Shown here piece after piece: positions 22,276 to 27,856 of a stretch of 27,856 nt of DNA. Origin of the DNA: SIG598 sp045580875 (lineage in GTDB: Bacteria > Bacillota > Clostridia > Oscillospirales > Acutalibacteraceae); contig JAZNOP010000050.1 of the NCBI GenBank assembly GCA_045580875.1, forward strand, positions 1 through 27,856, written 5' to 3'. The translations under genes and the position numbers were made by a program. Within the stretch, counting starts at the first letter, position 1; every line of letters begins with the position of its first letter. Under the pieces are notes generated by a model. The model ran no database searches. It had not been told where the DNA came from and saw only the letters and a list, made by a program, of their open reading frames with translations.

Positions 22276-22447
22276 GCAATAAAGCAGACTAAGGTCTCAC
22301 CCCAGCCGCAGGTGGCAAAGGGTCAATATCGGATATCGCCACTTCCGGCGGTGTTTTGTGTTGACGCGGGGTTTGCCTTTCGCGTCTTTTTTTATTGCCT
22401 TTCCGGACGGTGAAAGCCGGTTACGGAACAAATTATATGGAGGTGCA
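22276..22447 (+). promoter_or_regulatory. infC operon leader with attenuator (L20-leader type)
   Basis: A leader of about 170 bases. First stem GTGGC/GCCAC (22312-22316/22338-22342) extended by CCGC/GCGG (22306-22309/22348-22351), then an intrinsic terminator GACGCG/CGCGTC (22363-22368/22381-22386) with seven T (22387-22393), all upstream of the infC start. Known: in Bacillus the infC-rpmI-rplT operon is autoregulated by L20 through premature termination in the leader. The position and layout support the same mechanism here; the antiterminator pairing was not resolved by eye. Confidence 0.72.
22363..22393 (+). terminator. Attenuator terminator in the infC leader
   Basis: GACGCG (22363-22368) pairs with CGCGTC (22381-22386), then TTTTTTT. 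It is located 55 bases before the infC start, so it must be conditional. Confidence 0.82.
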
Positions 22448-22975
22448 TTGGTTATAAGCAAGGAACAGCAGGTTCAGATAAACGACGAGATCCGCGACAG
22501 CGAAGTCCGCGTTATCGGAACAGACGGCTCACAGCTCGGCATTATGTCATCGTCGGCAGCACTTGATCTGGCTGCAGAGGCTGATCTTGATCTGGTCAAG
22601 ATCGCTCCCCAGGCAACACCGCCTGTATGCAAGATCATGGACTACGGCAAGTATCGCTATGAGCAGCAGAAGAAAGAAAAAGAAGCCAGAAAGAATCAGC
22701 ATATCGTTGAAATCAAGGGCATTCAGCTCTCGCTCAACATTGACACCCACGATTTCGAGACCAAGATGAGACACGCCACCCGCTTCCTGCAGGACGGCGA
22801 CAAGGTCAAGGTTTCCATCCGCTTCCGCGGTCGTGAGATGGGTCACCCCGAGCACGGTCTCGATGTGATGAAGCGTTTTTCCGATGCTCTGGCTGAGGTT
22901 GCAGTCATCGAAAAGCCGGCAAAGCTCGAGGGACGCAACATGATTATGTTCCTCGCGCCCAGACCTGCCAAATAA
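22448..22975 (+). CDS. infC: Translation initiation factor IF-3
   Basis: 175 aa. Seen: N-domain beginning ISKEQQVQINDEIRDSEVRVIG, linker KYRYEQQKKEKEARKNQH, and C-domain IRFRGREMGHPEHG...EGRNMIMFLAP, all typical IF-3. It binds the 30S subunit, prevents early 50S joining and checks start codons. No ATG or GTG fits: GGAGG (22439-22443) is followed by in-frame TTG (22448), GTT and ATA (22454). TTG four bases after the SD is chosen; ATA, ten bases after, would match the B. subtilis protein start (ISK) more closely. Rare start codons are a known feature of infC, letting IF-3 limit its own translation. First gene of infC-rpmI-rplT. Confidence 0.93.
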   Translation: MVISKEQQVQINDEIRDSEVRVIGTDGSQLGIMSSSAALDLAAEADLDLVKIAPQATPPVCKIMDYGKYRYEQQKKEKEARKNQHIVEIKGIQLSLNIDTHDFETKMRHATRFLQDGDKVKVSIRFRGREMGHPEHGLDVMKRFSDALAEVAVIEKPAKLEGRNMIMFLAPRPAK

Positions 22976-23011
22976 ATCACCCAGTAATCTAATACAGGAG
23001 GATATACCACC

Positions 23012-23215
23012 ATGCCTAAAATCAAGACCCACAGCGGTGCAAAGAAGCGCTTCAAGAAGAGCGGCACCGGCAAGATCATCAGAGCCCATGCTTACAAGAG
23101 CCACAAGCTCAACAGCGCACTCAAGAGCGCAAAGCGTAAGAGAAACCTCAGAAAGACCACCGTTGCTGACAAGACCAACGTCGCAAAGGTAAACAATCTG
23201 ATCCCCTACAAATAA
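23012..23215 (+). CDS. rpmI: 50S ribosomal protein L35
   Basis: 67 aa, highly basic, the usual length of bL35. N-terminal MPKIKTHSGAKKRFKKSGTGKI and the KSHKLNSALKSAKRKRNLRKT core are diagnostic. Component of the 50S subunit; no regulation of its own is visible. It has AGGAGG ten bases before the ATG and lies 36 bp after infC. Confidence 0.98.
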   Translation: MPKIKTHSGAKKRFKKSGTGKIIRAHAYKSHKLNSALKSAKRKRNLRKTTVADKTNVAKVNNLIPYK

Positions 23216-23304
23216 ACACCACGGCGGCTAAAAGCCGTCAAGCGAATGTCTGAATAACAGACAGGCACAATTTCAAACATATCTTTTTCGGAGGTAATAT
23301 ATAA

Positions 23305-23658
23305 ATGGCTCGTGTAAAGGGTGCGCTTTCTACGCGCAAGAGAAGAAATAAAGTCCTGAAGCTCGCTAAGGGCTACTGGGGTGCAAGAAGCAAGCACTTC
23401 AAGATGGCTAAGGAAGCCGTAATGAAGTCCGGCCAGTATGCATACGTCGGTCGTCGTCAGAAGAAGCGTGATTTCCGCAGACTCTGGATCACCCGTATCT
23501 CTGCTGCCTGCAAGCTCAACGGCATCAACTACTCCCAGTTCATGAACGGCCTCAAGAAGGCTGGCATCGAGCTCAACCGCAAGATGCTCTCCGAGATCGC
23601 TATTGCTGATCCCGCTGCATTCACCGCACTGGTCGAGAAGGCAAAGGCTGCTCTCTAA
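23305..23658 (+). CDS. rplT: 50S ribosomal protein L20
   Basis: 117 aa, full length for bL20. Seen: MARVKGALSTRKRRNKVLKLAKGY-type start, QYAYVGRRQKKRDFRRLWITRI core, and a C-terminal half (from about 60) that in other bacteria also binds operon mRNA. L20 is an early 50S assembly protein and the known repressor of the infC operon through its leader. It has GGAGG ten bases before the ATG, lies 89 bp after rpmI with a small ACGGC/GCCGT hairpin in the gap (about 23221-23240), and is followed by a strong terminator. Confidence 0.98.
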   Translation: MARVKGALSTRKRRNKVLKLAKGYWGARSKHFKMAKEAVMKSGQYAYVGRRQKKRDFRRLWITRISAACKLNGINYSQFMNGLKKAGIELNRKMLSEIAIADPAAFTALVEKAKAAL

Positions 23659-23673
23659 TTATTAAGAAACAGC

Positions 23674-23709
23674 AAAAGGACGTCTGATGAAAGTCAGGCG
23701 TCCTTTTTT
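23674..23709 (+). terminator. Terminator of infC-rpmI-rplT
   Basis: AAAAGGACG (23674-23682) pairs with CGTCCTTTT (23699-23707), extended by CTGA/TCAG (23684-23687/23694-23697), ending in six T. The reverse strand also ends in TTTTGCTGTTTC, so it may serve the convergent relQ gene too. Confidence 0.9.
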
Positions 23710-23841
23710 GTTTGATTTTCTGACAATGAAATACCTTCAGCGCAGAGGTTTACGCGGTGTTCGCCCGATTCGGTAGAGCTCAGGCTGCAGCGGCACAGGC
23801 AAATCCGTCATTGCTGCCGATCATGGCGGCAATTGCTGTTC

Positions 23842-24516
23842 CTATCCCTCGATTATCGAGCGGACACGCTGCATCTTCTCGTCAAGCTCGGCGCTCATGG
23901 CGGCGCACTGGTTGAGCTCGTCGTCAATGCGATGCAGGATATCCTCCGGAACGTCCTTCTTGTAGCGCATACGGTGCTCGAGGTTTGCCCACGATTCCAT
24001 GGCTATGGTGCGAAGCTGCACCTCGACCTTGACCTGTTTTTTCTCTTCGGCAAGGAAAATGGGAATCTCAACAATGAGGTGCAGGCTGCGGTAGCCGTTG
24101 GGCTTGGGGCTGGAGATGTAGTCCTTTATTGTCACGAGGGTGATATCGTCCTGCTGAAGCAGGCACTCGGCGAGCATATAGATATCATCGGTGAAGGCGC
24201 AGATGACGCGCACTCCGGCAATGTCGAAAAGATTCTGCTCGATGGATTCCACCGTCATGGGCAGCCCCTTGCGGATAACCTTGCCCTGTATGCTCTCGAA
24301 GCTCTTGATGCGGGTCTTGATGCTCTCTATCGGGTTGCGCTCGTGCTGCAGGGAAAACTGCTCGTTAAGCACACGGAACTTGGTCTCAATTTCCATCATG
24401 GCGCAGCGGTAGCAGGCCATGAGCAGACGAAGCCGCTCAATTGACTCCTTTATTTCGCCAACATCCTTGTTTTCTATTGCCTCGCTGAATTTTCTCAGCG
24501 CCTGCATTTCGTCCAT
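23842..24516 (-). CDS. RelQ/YjbM-type small alarmone (p)ppGpp synthetase
   Basis: 224 aa, synthetase domain only (no HD hydrolase, TGS or ACT), the normal size of RelQ/SAS1. Seen: ATP-binding RIKSFESIQGK (69-79), DIAGVRVIC (98-106) with Asp98 for Mg, KPNGYRSLHLIVE (138-150) with the GTP-binding Tyr142, and VEVQLRTIAMESWANLEHRMRYK (164-186) with Glu165-Val-Gln167. It transfers pyrophosphate from ATP to GTP/GDP, making the stringent-response alarmone from the cytosol; RelQ enzymes respond to expression level and to pppGpp. The ATG has only a weak GAGTG site about seven bases upstream, suggesting low translation. An extended -10 promoter is at 24560-24588. Monocistronic, convergent with rplT. 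Confidence 0.9.
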   Translation of the reverse strand: MDEMQALRKFSEAIENKDVGEIKESIERLRLLMACYRCAMMEIETKFRVLNEQFSLQHERNPIESIKTRIKSFESIQGKVIRKGLPMTVESIEQNLFDIAGVRVICAFTDDIYMLAECLLQQDDITLVTIKDYISSPKPNGYRSLHLIVEIPIFLAEEKKQVKVEVQLRTIAMESWANLEHRMRYKKDVPEDILHRIDDELNQCAAMSAELDEKMQRVRSIIEG

Positions 24517-24559
24517 TGCCGGTCACTCTTTTCTCTGATTATTCTGTCGGTTACAGCTG

Positions 24560-24588
24560 ATTATACCACAGACAGCCGAACTTTTGAA
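24560..24588 (-). promoter_or_regulatory. Promoter of the (p)ppGpp synthetase gene
   Basis: On the minus strand TTCAAA (24588-24583), 17 bp, TATAAT (24565-24560) with a TGG just upstream of the -10 (extended -10). Short leader of about 35 bases. Confidence 0.7.
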
Positions 24589-24607
24589 GTGTCTGTGCAA
24601 AATACAG

Positions 24608-24637
24608 AGAAAACCGCCGTACATCTCTGTACGGCGG
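24608..24637 (-). terminator. Terminator of the ADH-SDR operon
   Basis: A 10-bp perfect stem (24614-24623 with 24628-24637), tetraloop TCTC on the plus strand (GAGA on the minus strand), followed on the minus strand by TTTTCTCTG. About 65 bp past the SDR stop. Confidence 0.87.
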
Positions 24638-24699
24638 CTCCTTGCTCTTATCGCCCGCACCTGCGGACGGTCGTGTGATCAGAATTTATGCCGGAATAC

Positions 24700-25728
24700 T
24701 TATGCCAGAATTTCCTTCTTGGCATTCTCCATGGCAGCGATTACCTTGTCGCACCACTGGTCAAACTCCTCGTCGGGGGTCTGGTATTCCTCATGAGCGA
24801 GAACGCTCTCGAGAGCCATTCTGATGCCCTGGTCGTATCTGACAGTGGCGCAGAATTCGGGAACAGCGTTCTTGAGCTTGGTGTTGTCGAAGACAACGCT
24901 GTTGGACTTGTCACCGGTCAGGCTGCCGGTGAAGTCATAGTCACTGACAGCTGCGAGGAAGTCGGAGGGTACATAATAGGGCTTGAATTCAACACCGAGA
25001 GTGTCGGCGATTGCTTTGTAGATCTGATTCCATGTGACCGACTCGTCAGAGGTGATCTGGAATGCCTGACCGATGGCATGAATGTTGCCCATGAGTCCGA
25101 TGAAGCCCTTTGCGAAGTCGCTGTTGTGGGTCATTGTCCACAGGGAGGTGCCGTCGCCGTGGATAATGACCGGCTTGCCCTCGAGCATACGCTTGACAAC
25201 CTGCCAGCTGCCGTTTTTGCCGTGAACACCCAGCGGGACAGAGCGCTCGTCGTAGGTGTGGCTGGGGCGGATAATTGTGACAGGGAAGCCGTTTTCGCGG
25301 TACATCTTCATCAGAAAGTCCTCGCAGGCGATCTTGTTGCGGGAATACTCCCAGTAGGGGTTGACCAGCGGAGTACCCTCGTTGATGCGGTAGTCGCTGA
25401 GCGGCTTCTGATAGGCAGATGCCGAGCTGATGTACATGAATTGCTTTGTCTTTCCTGCAAAGAGGCGGTAATCGCGCTCAAGCTGAGCAGGAACAAAGCC
25501 GATGAAGTCGCAGACGCAGTCAAATTCCATGCCGGCAAGCTTTTCGGCTGCCTCCTGCTCGTTGTTGACGTCAGCAACGATGACCTTTACGTTTTCCGGC
25601 AGAATGTCGCTTCTTGTGCCGCGGTTGAGCAGATAGAGCTCCCAGCGGTCGTCCTTTGCGAGCTGTCTGGTGATGGCGGTGCTGATGGTGCCGGTGCCGC
25701 CGATAAATAATGCCTTAAGCTTATTCAT
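24700..25728 (-). CDS. NAD(P)-dependent SDR / nucleotide-sugar-epimerase-like protein
   Basis: 342 aa, cytosolic. Seen: N-terminal Rossmann motif GGTGTIS (10-16), VADVNN after strand 3, FMYISSASAYQ (97-107) with catalytic Ser/Thr region, and the YSRNK catalytic pair Tyr128/Lys132 (128-132), giving an extended/atypical short-chain dehydrogenase. The IRPSHTYDERS block (about 153-163) and a C-terminal substrate domain resemble the bacterial NAD-epimerase/dehydratase group often annotated only as such; substrate unknown. It starts 38 bp after the iron alcohol dehydrogenase stop with no terminator between, so the two are co-transcribed and may act on linked carbonyl substrates. RBS AGGGA ten bases upstream of the ATG, within a diverged copy of the recurrent motif. 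Confidence 0.82.
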   Translation of the reverse strand: MNKLKALFIGGTGTISTAITRQLAKDDRWELYLLNRGTRSDILPENVKVIVADVNNEQEAAEKLAGMEFDCVCDFIGFVPAQLERDYRLFAGKTKQFMYISSASAYQKPLSDYRINEGTPLVNPYWEYSRNKIACEDFLMKMYRENGFPVTIIRPSHTYDERSVPLGVHGKNGSWQVVKRMLEGKPVIIHGDGTSLWTMTHNSDFAKGFIGLMGNIHAIGQAFQITSDESVTWNQIYKAIADTLGVEFKPYYVPSDFLAAVSDYDFTGSLTGDKSNSVVFDNTKLKNAVPEFCATVRYDQGIRMALESVLAHEEYQTPDEEFDQWCDKVIAAMENAKKEILA

Positions 25729-25742
25729 ATCTGTTGATTCCC

Positions 25743-25754
25743 TTTCTTTATTCG
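25743..25754 (-). repeat. Diverged copy 4 of the recurrent motif
   Basis: CGAATAAAGAAA on the minus strand, in the gap between the ADH stop and the SDR start, followed by GGGAATC. It matches 12 contiguous bases of the 16-bp motif, in sense orientation as in the other copies. A purine-rich RBS region could give this by chance. Confidence 0.35.
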
Positions 25755-25766
25755 AGTGTGCGGTGA

Positions 25767-26948
25767 TTATACAGATGCCTTTGCGGCTATCTCGTAAATC
25801 CTGGTGATGTCCTCAGAGCTAAGGCGGACAAAGCCCCATGTGCGTCCGTCGCCTACGCCCTGATTTGCAACCAGTGTGGGGATATCCTCCACCTTTGCAC
25901 CCAGCTGCTCAAGGTTGATGGGCAGACCGATATCGGAGAGGAAGCGTCTGAAGCAGGCGATGCCCTTGCGAGCGGTGTCCTCAGGATTCTCGAAGTTCAT
26001 CTCACAGCCCCATACGCGTGTCGCCATCTGAGCAAAGCGCATGACGTTGTGATTCATGACAAACTCCATCCATGCCGGCATGATGACAGCAAGACCGGCG
26101 CCGTGAGCGCAGTCGTAGAGACCGGAGAGCTCATGCTCGATGCCGTGGCTGTTCCAGTCCTGACTTCTGCCGCAGCCGATGATGTCATTGTGAGCGACAG
26201 TGCCTGCCCACATGATGTTGGCTCTGGCCTCGTAGTTGTCCGGCTGTGCGATGACTCTCGGGGTCTCCTTGATCATGGTGAGAAGGATAGCCTCGCAGAG
26301 ACGGTCGGTGACCTCGACCTCGGGGGTGTTGGTGAAGTAGCGCTCGAATACGTGAGCCATTATGTCAGCTGCGCCGCAGGCTGTCTGATAAGCCGGCAGG
26401 GTGCAGGTCAGCTCGGGGTTGAGAATGGAGAAGCGCGGGCGGAGCTGGTCGGAGCTGGTGTCACGCTTGAGCATGGTGCTCTCCTGAGTGACGACAGATG
26501 CGCCGGAGCCCTCACTGCCTGCTGCAGCGATGGTCAGAATTGTGCCGATGGGGAGGGGATCGGAGACAGTTGCCTTGCCGGAATAGAAATCCCAGAAATC
26601 GCCGTCATAGCGAACGCCGGCAGCGATACCCTTGGAGGAATCGATGCAGGAGCCGCCGCCGACAGAAAGAATGAAGTCGATGTCATTCTCGCGGCAGACC
26701 TTGATGCCTTCGTAGATGAGTGTGTCGCGGGGGTTGGGCTTTACGCCGCCAAGCTCGACATAGAAGAGACCTTCTGCTTCGAGAGAAGCCTTGACACGGT
26801 CAAGCAGACCGGAGCGTACTGCCGAGCCGCCGCCGAAATGCACGAGAACTCTGCTGCCGCCGAACTTTCTGACGTACTTGCCGACCTCGTTTTCACGCTC
26901 CTTGCCGAAAACAAACTCTGTGGGGCTGTAGAAATTAAAGCTGTCCAT
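25767..26948 (-). CDS. Iron-containing alcohol dehydrogenase (butanol-dehydrogenase type)
   Basis: 393 aa, usual length 380-400. Seen: NAD(P)-binding GGGS (97-100, in SVGGGSCIDSSKG) and the four iron ligands Asp195, His199 (ADIMAHVFERYF), His268 (WNSHGIEHEL) and His282 (CAHGAGLAV). These features put it in the group III iron ADHs, closest by motif to BDH/YugJ-type NADH-dependent butanol dehydrogenases that reduce aldehydes to alcohols. In a fermenter this would regenerate NAD+. The native aldehyde (butyraldehyde, sugar-derived or methylglyoxal-type) is not shown. Strong AGGAGG eight bases before the ATG; no clear promoter hexamers found. First gene of an operon with the SDR gene. Confidence 0.92.
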   Translation of the reverse strand: MDSFNFYSPTEFVFGKERENEVGKYVRKFGGSRVLVHFGGGSAVRSGLLDRVKASLEAEGLFYVELGGVKPNPRDTLIYEGIKVCRENDIDFILSVGGGSCIDSSKGIAAGVRYDGDFWDFYSGKATVSDPLPIGTILTIAAAGSEGSGASVVTQESTMLKRDTSSDQLRPRFSILNPELTCTLPAYQTACGAADIMAHVFERYFTNTPEVEVTDRLCEAILLTMIKETPRVIAQPDNYEARANIMWAGTVAHNDIIGCGRSQDWNSHGIEHELSGLYDCAHGAGLAVIMPAWMEFVMNHNVMRFAQMATRVWGCEMNFENPEDTARKGIACFRRFLSDIGLPINLEQLGAKVEDIPTLVANQGVGDGRTWGFVRLSSEDITRIYEIAAKASV

Positions 26949-27093
26949 AATGTGTTCCTCCTGATAAAATAGTAAAAATATATCTGTGATTATTGCTTAT
27001 GTGGTTGATGAATGAGGATATAAAACGCTGTGCGGAGATTAATGCAGGCGCGGTAATTTTTGGTTTAGCGAAATAACCTTCGGTAATGAAACA
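26949..27093. other. Upstream region of the ADH operon
   Basis: AT-rich sequence expected to hold the ADH promoter (minus strand). I could not find a -35/-10 pair better than background. Confidence 0.4.
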
Positions 27094-27856
27094 GCCGCAC
27101 TATCCAAAGACCGAGCCGGAATTATATCGGCGAGGGGTGGAAGTGCGGAAGATGATAAAGCATCGGCAATCACCACACGTAACTCCGGTGAATGTGCGCC
27201 GGATAGTGGCGCAGGCTACATGTATTTATTCCGAATTGAGGTTTTCAGAAATGATTCGGTCAGAATTATTTCTGAAATACATGCAATTCGATATAAATAC
27301 GAGACGACCTTTTAAACGGCGTTTTGCATACTTTGCCGCTGTTGGCAAAGTATGGGCCTCCGCCGGCCTGAGGCGGAAAAGAAGTTAAAAGTCCGCATTC
27401 TCTTGCGGAAATACTTTCCTGTAGCCATTAATAAAAATATTAGTCTTGTTATTGCGCTGAATACACCGCCGTAATGGTCTGCTGATATTTGACTCCCGCC
27501 TCAGGCCGGCGGTGGCCCATCATTTTTTTGTTCGGCGAAAAAAATGAAGCAAAAAACGCCGTTTAAAGCCGGTCTGCAATGCGCAATCATGACTCATCGC
27601 CGGCTCGTCGTCTCAGCCCGAGCGCTCTCATTTTTTCGCTTTGCGAATGATCTCACGCAGGCTGCTCCCCGAGCCGATAAATTTCCGGCTCGGATCTCAC
27701 CTATGGGATCGAAGCATCTGTCGGCATCGGTTTAAGGTCGACAGATAAGCTTCGGTCGTTTAACATTGCCTCACTTCAAAAGGCAATGTTAAACTGGGCT
27801 CCCGGTGCAGCATCTCAGGCCGGCAGACCTCGCCGATATTCTTCCGGCTCGGTCTT
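27094..27856. repeat. Dense nested inverted-repeat region with outer 29-bp inverted repeats
   Basis: Outer arms 27107-27135 and 27828-27856 are complementary at 27 of 29 positions; the right arm touches the window end. Inside are CACTATCC/GGATAGTG (27098-27105/27201-27208), CATGTATT/AATACATG (27219-27226/27276-27283), the 27311-27567 element, CCGAGCCG/CGGCTCGG (27669-27676/27686-27693), a 17-bp stem (27707-27757) and directly abutting it a 14-bp perfect stem (27758-27794). TCAGGCCGGC or its complement occurs at 27363, 27501 and 27815. No credible gene. It looks like a cluster of miniature palindromic elements; identity unknown. Confidence 0.65.
27311..27567. repeat. MITE-like element with long imperfect inverted arms
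   Basis: Left arm 27311-27376 and right arm 27496-27567 are inverted copies: TTTAAACGGCGTTTTGC against GCAAAAAACGCCGTTTAAA (two extra A), and a 17-bp perfect match 27360-27376/27496-27512, extended by GGGCC/GGCCC with one mismatch. Each arm has its own hairpin (CATACTTTGCC/GGCAAAGTATG at 27327-27354; CATTTTTTT/AAAAAAATG at 27521-27546). The 119-bp centre has no gene. Features fit a non-autonomous miniature inverted-repeat element; no target-site duplication was recognised. Confidence 0.6.

Noticed and set aside
27086..27388. 100-codon open frame at the start of the palindrome region
   Set aside because: It runs through several inverted repeats and ends just past the left arm of the MITE-like element; no RBS or domain, so the frame is probably accidental.
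27544..27735. 63-codon open frame at the right arm of the MITE-like element
   Set aside because: It starts in a hairpin arm and crosses other hairpins; composition is that of translated repeat DNA.
27758..27794. Possible integron attC site (GTTTAAC ... GTTAAAC at the ends of a hairpin)
   Set aside because: The ends fit R-box consensus, but the stem is perfectly paired, only 37 bases long, has no extrahelical bases or L boxes, and no integrase or cassette gene is present.

Overview
The window looks like chromosome of an anaerobic, Gram-positive gut-type Clostridium relative (Oscillospiraceae/Ruminococcaceae-like). This is inferred from gene content: an oxygen-sensitive indolepyruvate:ferredoxin oxidoreductase (iorA/iorB), a butanol-dehydrogenase-type iron alcohol dehydrogenase, a LytR-CpsA-Psr protein, a zinc-ribbon kinase-like protein with PASTA repeats, a lipoprotein GH9 cellulase, the Firmicute gene order infC-rpmI-rplT behind an attenuator, and strong AGGAGG ribosome binding sites with sigma-A promoters (TTGACA-16/18-TATAAT). 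No tRNA, rRNA, CRISPR array, transposase or phage gene is visible.

Layout. 1-375: dispersed-type palindromic repeat, four 7-bp tandem units and a terminator. 376-3551 (minus): a PASTA pseudokinase and a WbpA-like UDP-sugar dehydrogenase, probably one operon. 3853-6368 (plus): SGNH/DltD-like protein and MBOAT O-acyltransferase, start overlapping stop, behind a consensus promoter. 6680-8995 (plus): lipoprotein GH9 glucanase. 9375-10952 (minus): membrane-anchored CapA-like protein lacking its metal ligands. 11268-11945 (minus): histidine phosphatase. 12154-13395 (plus): NagZ-type GH3 with membrane anchor. 13573-16009 (minus): iorA-iorB. 16149-17534 (minus): MATE transporter. 17852-18988 (minus): LCP protein. 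19244-21319 (plus): cytosolic GH31 alpha-glucosidase with a perfect LacI/CcpA-type operator at its transcription start. 21320-22447: about 1.1 kb non-coding, holding a possible minus-strand structured transcript and then the infC leader. 22448-23658 (plus): infC-rpmI-rplT. 23842-24516 (minus): RelQ-type (p)ppGpp synthetase. 24700-26948 (minus): iron alcohol dehydrogenase plus SDR/epimerase operon. 26949-27856: non-coding DNA packed with nested inverted repeats.

Themes. Several genes serve the cell envelope (UDP-sugar dehydrogenase, O-acyltransferase pair, LCP ligase, GH3, PASTA protein, CapA-like protein). Others serve plant or storage glucan use (GH9 outside, GH31 inside) and amino-acid or redox fermentation (IorAB, iron ADH).

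Most notable: (i) two envelope proteins whose folds are recognisable but whose catalytic residues are replaced throughout; (ii) a 16-bp motif, ACCCGAATAAAGAAAA, at three intergenic sites (plus one diverged copy), two of which bracket the GH9 gene and two of which match over 25 of 27 bases; (iii) a perfect-consensus promoter at 21779-21806 facing no convincing gene but a hairpin-rich stretch; (iv) the nested palindrome array at 27094-27856, whose outer 29-bp inverted repeats match at 27 positions and reach the last base of the window. All calls are from reading sequence; no database search was run.
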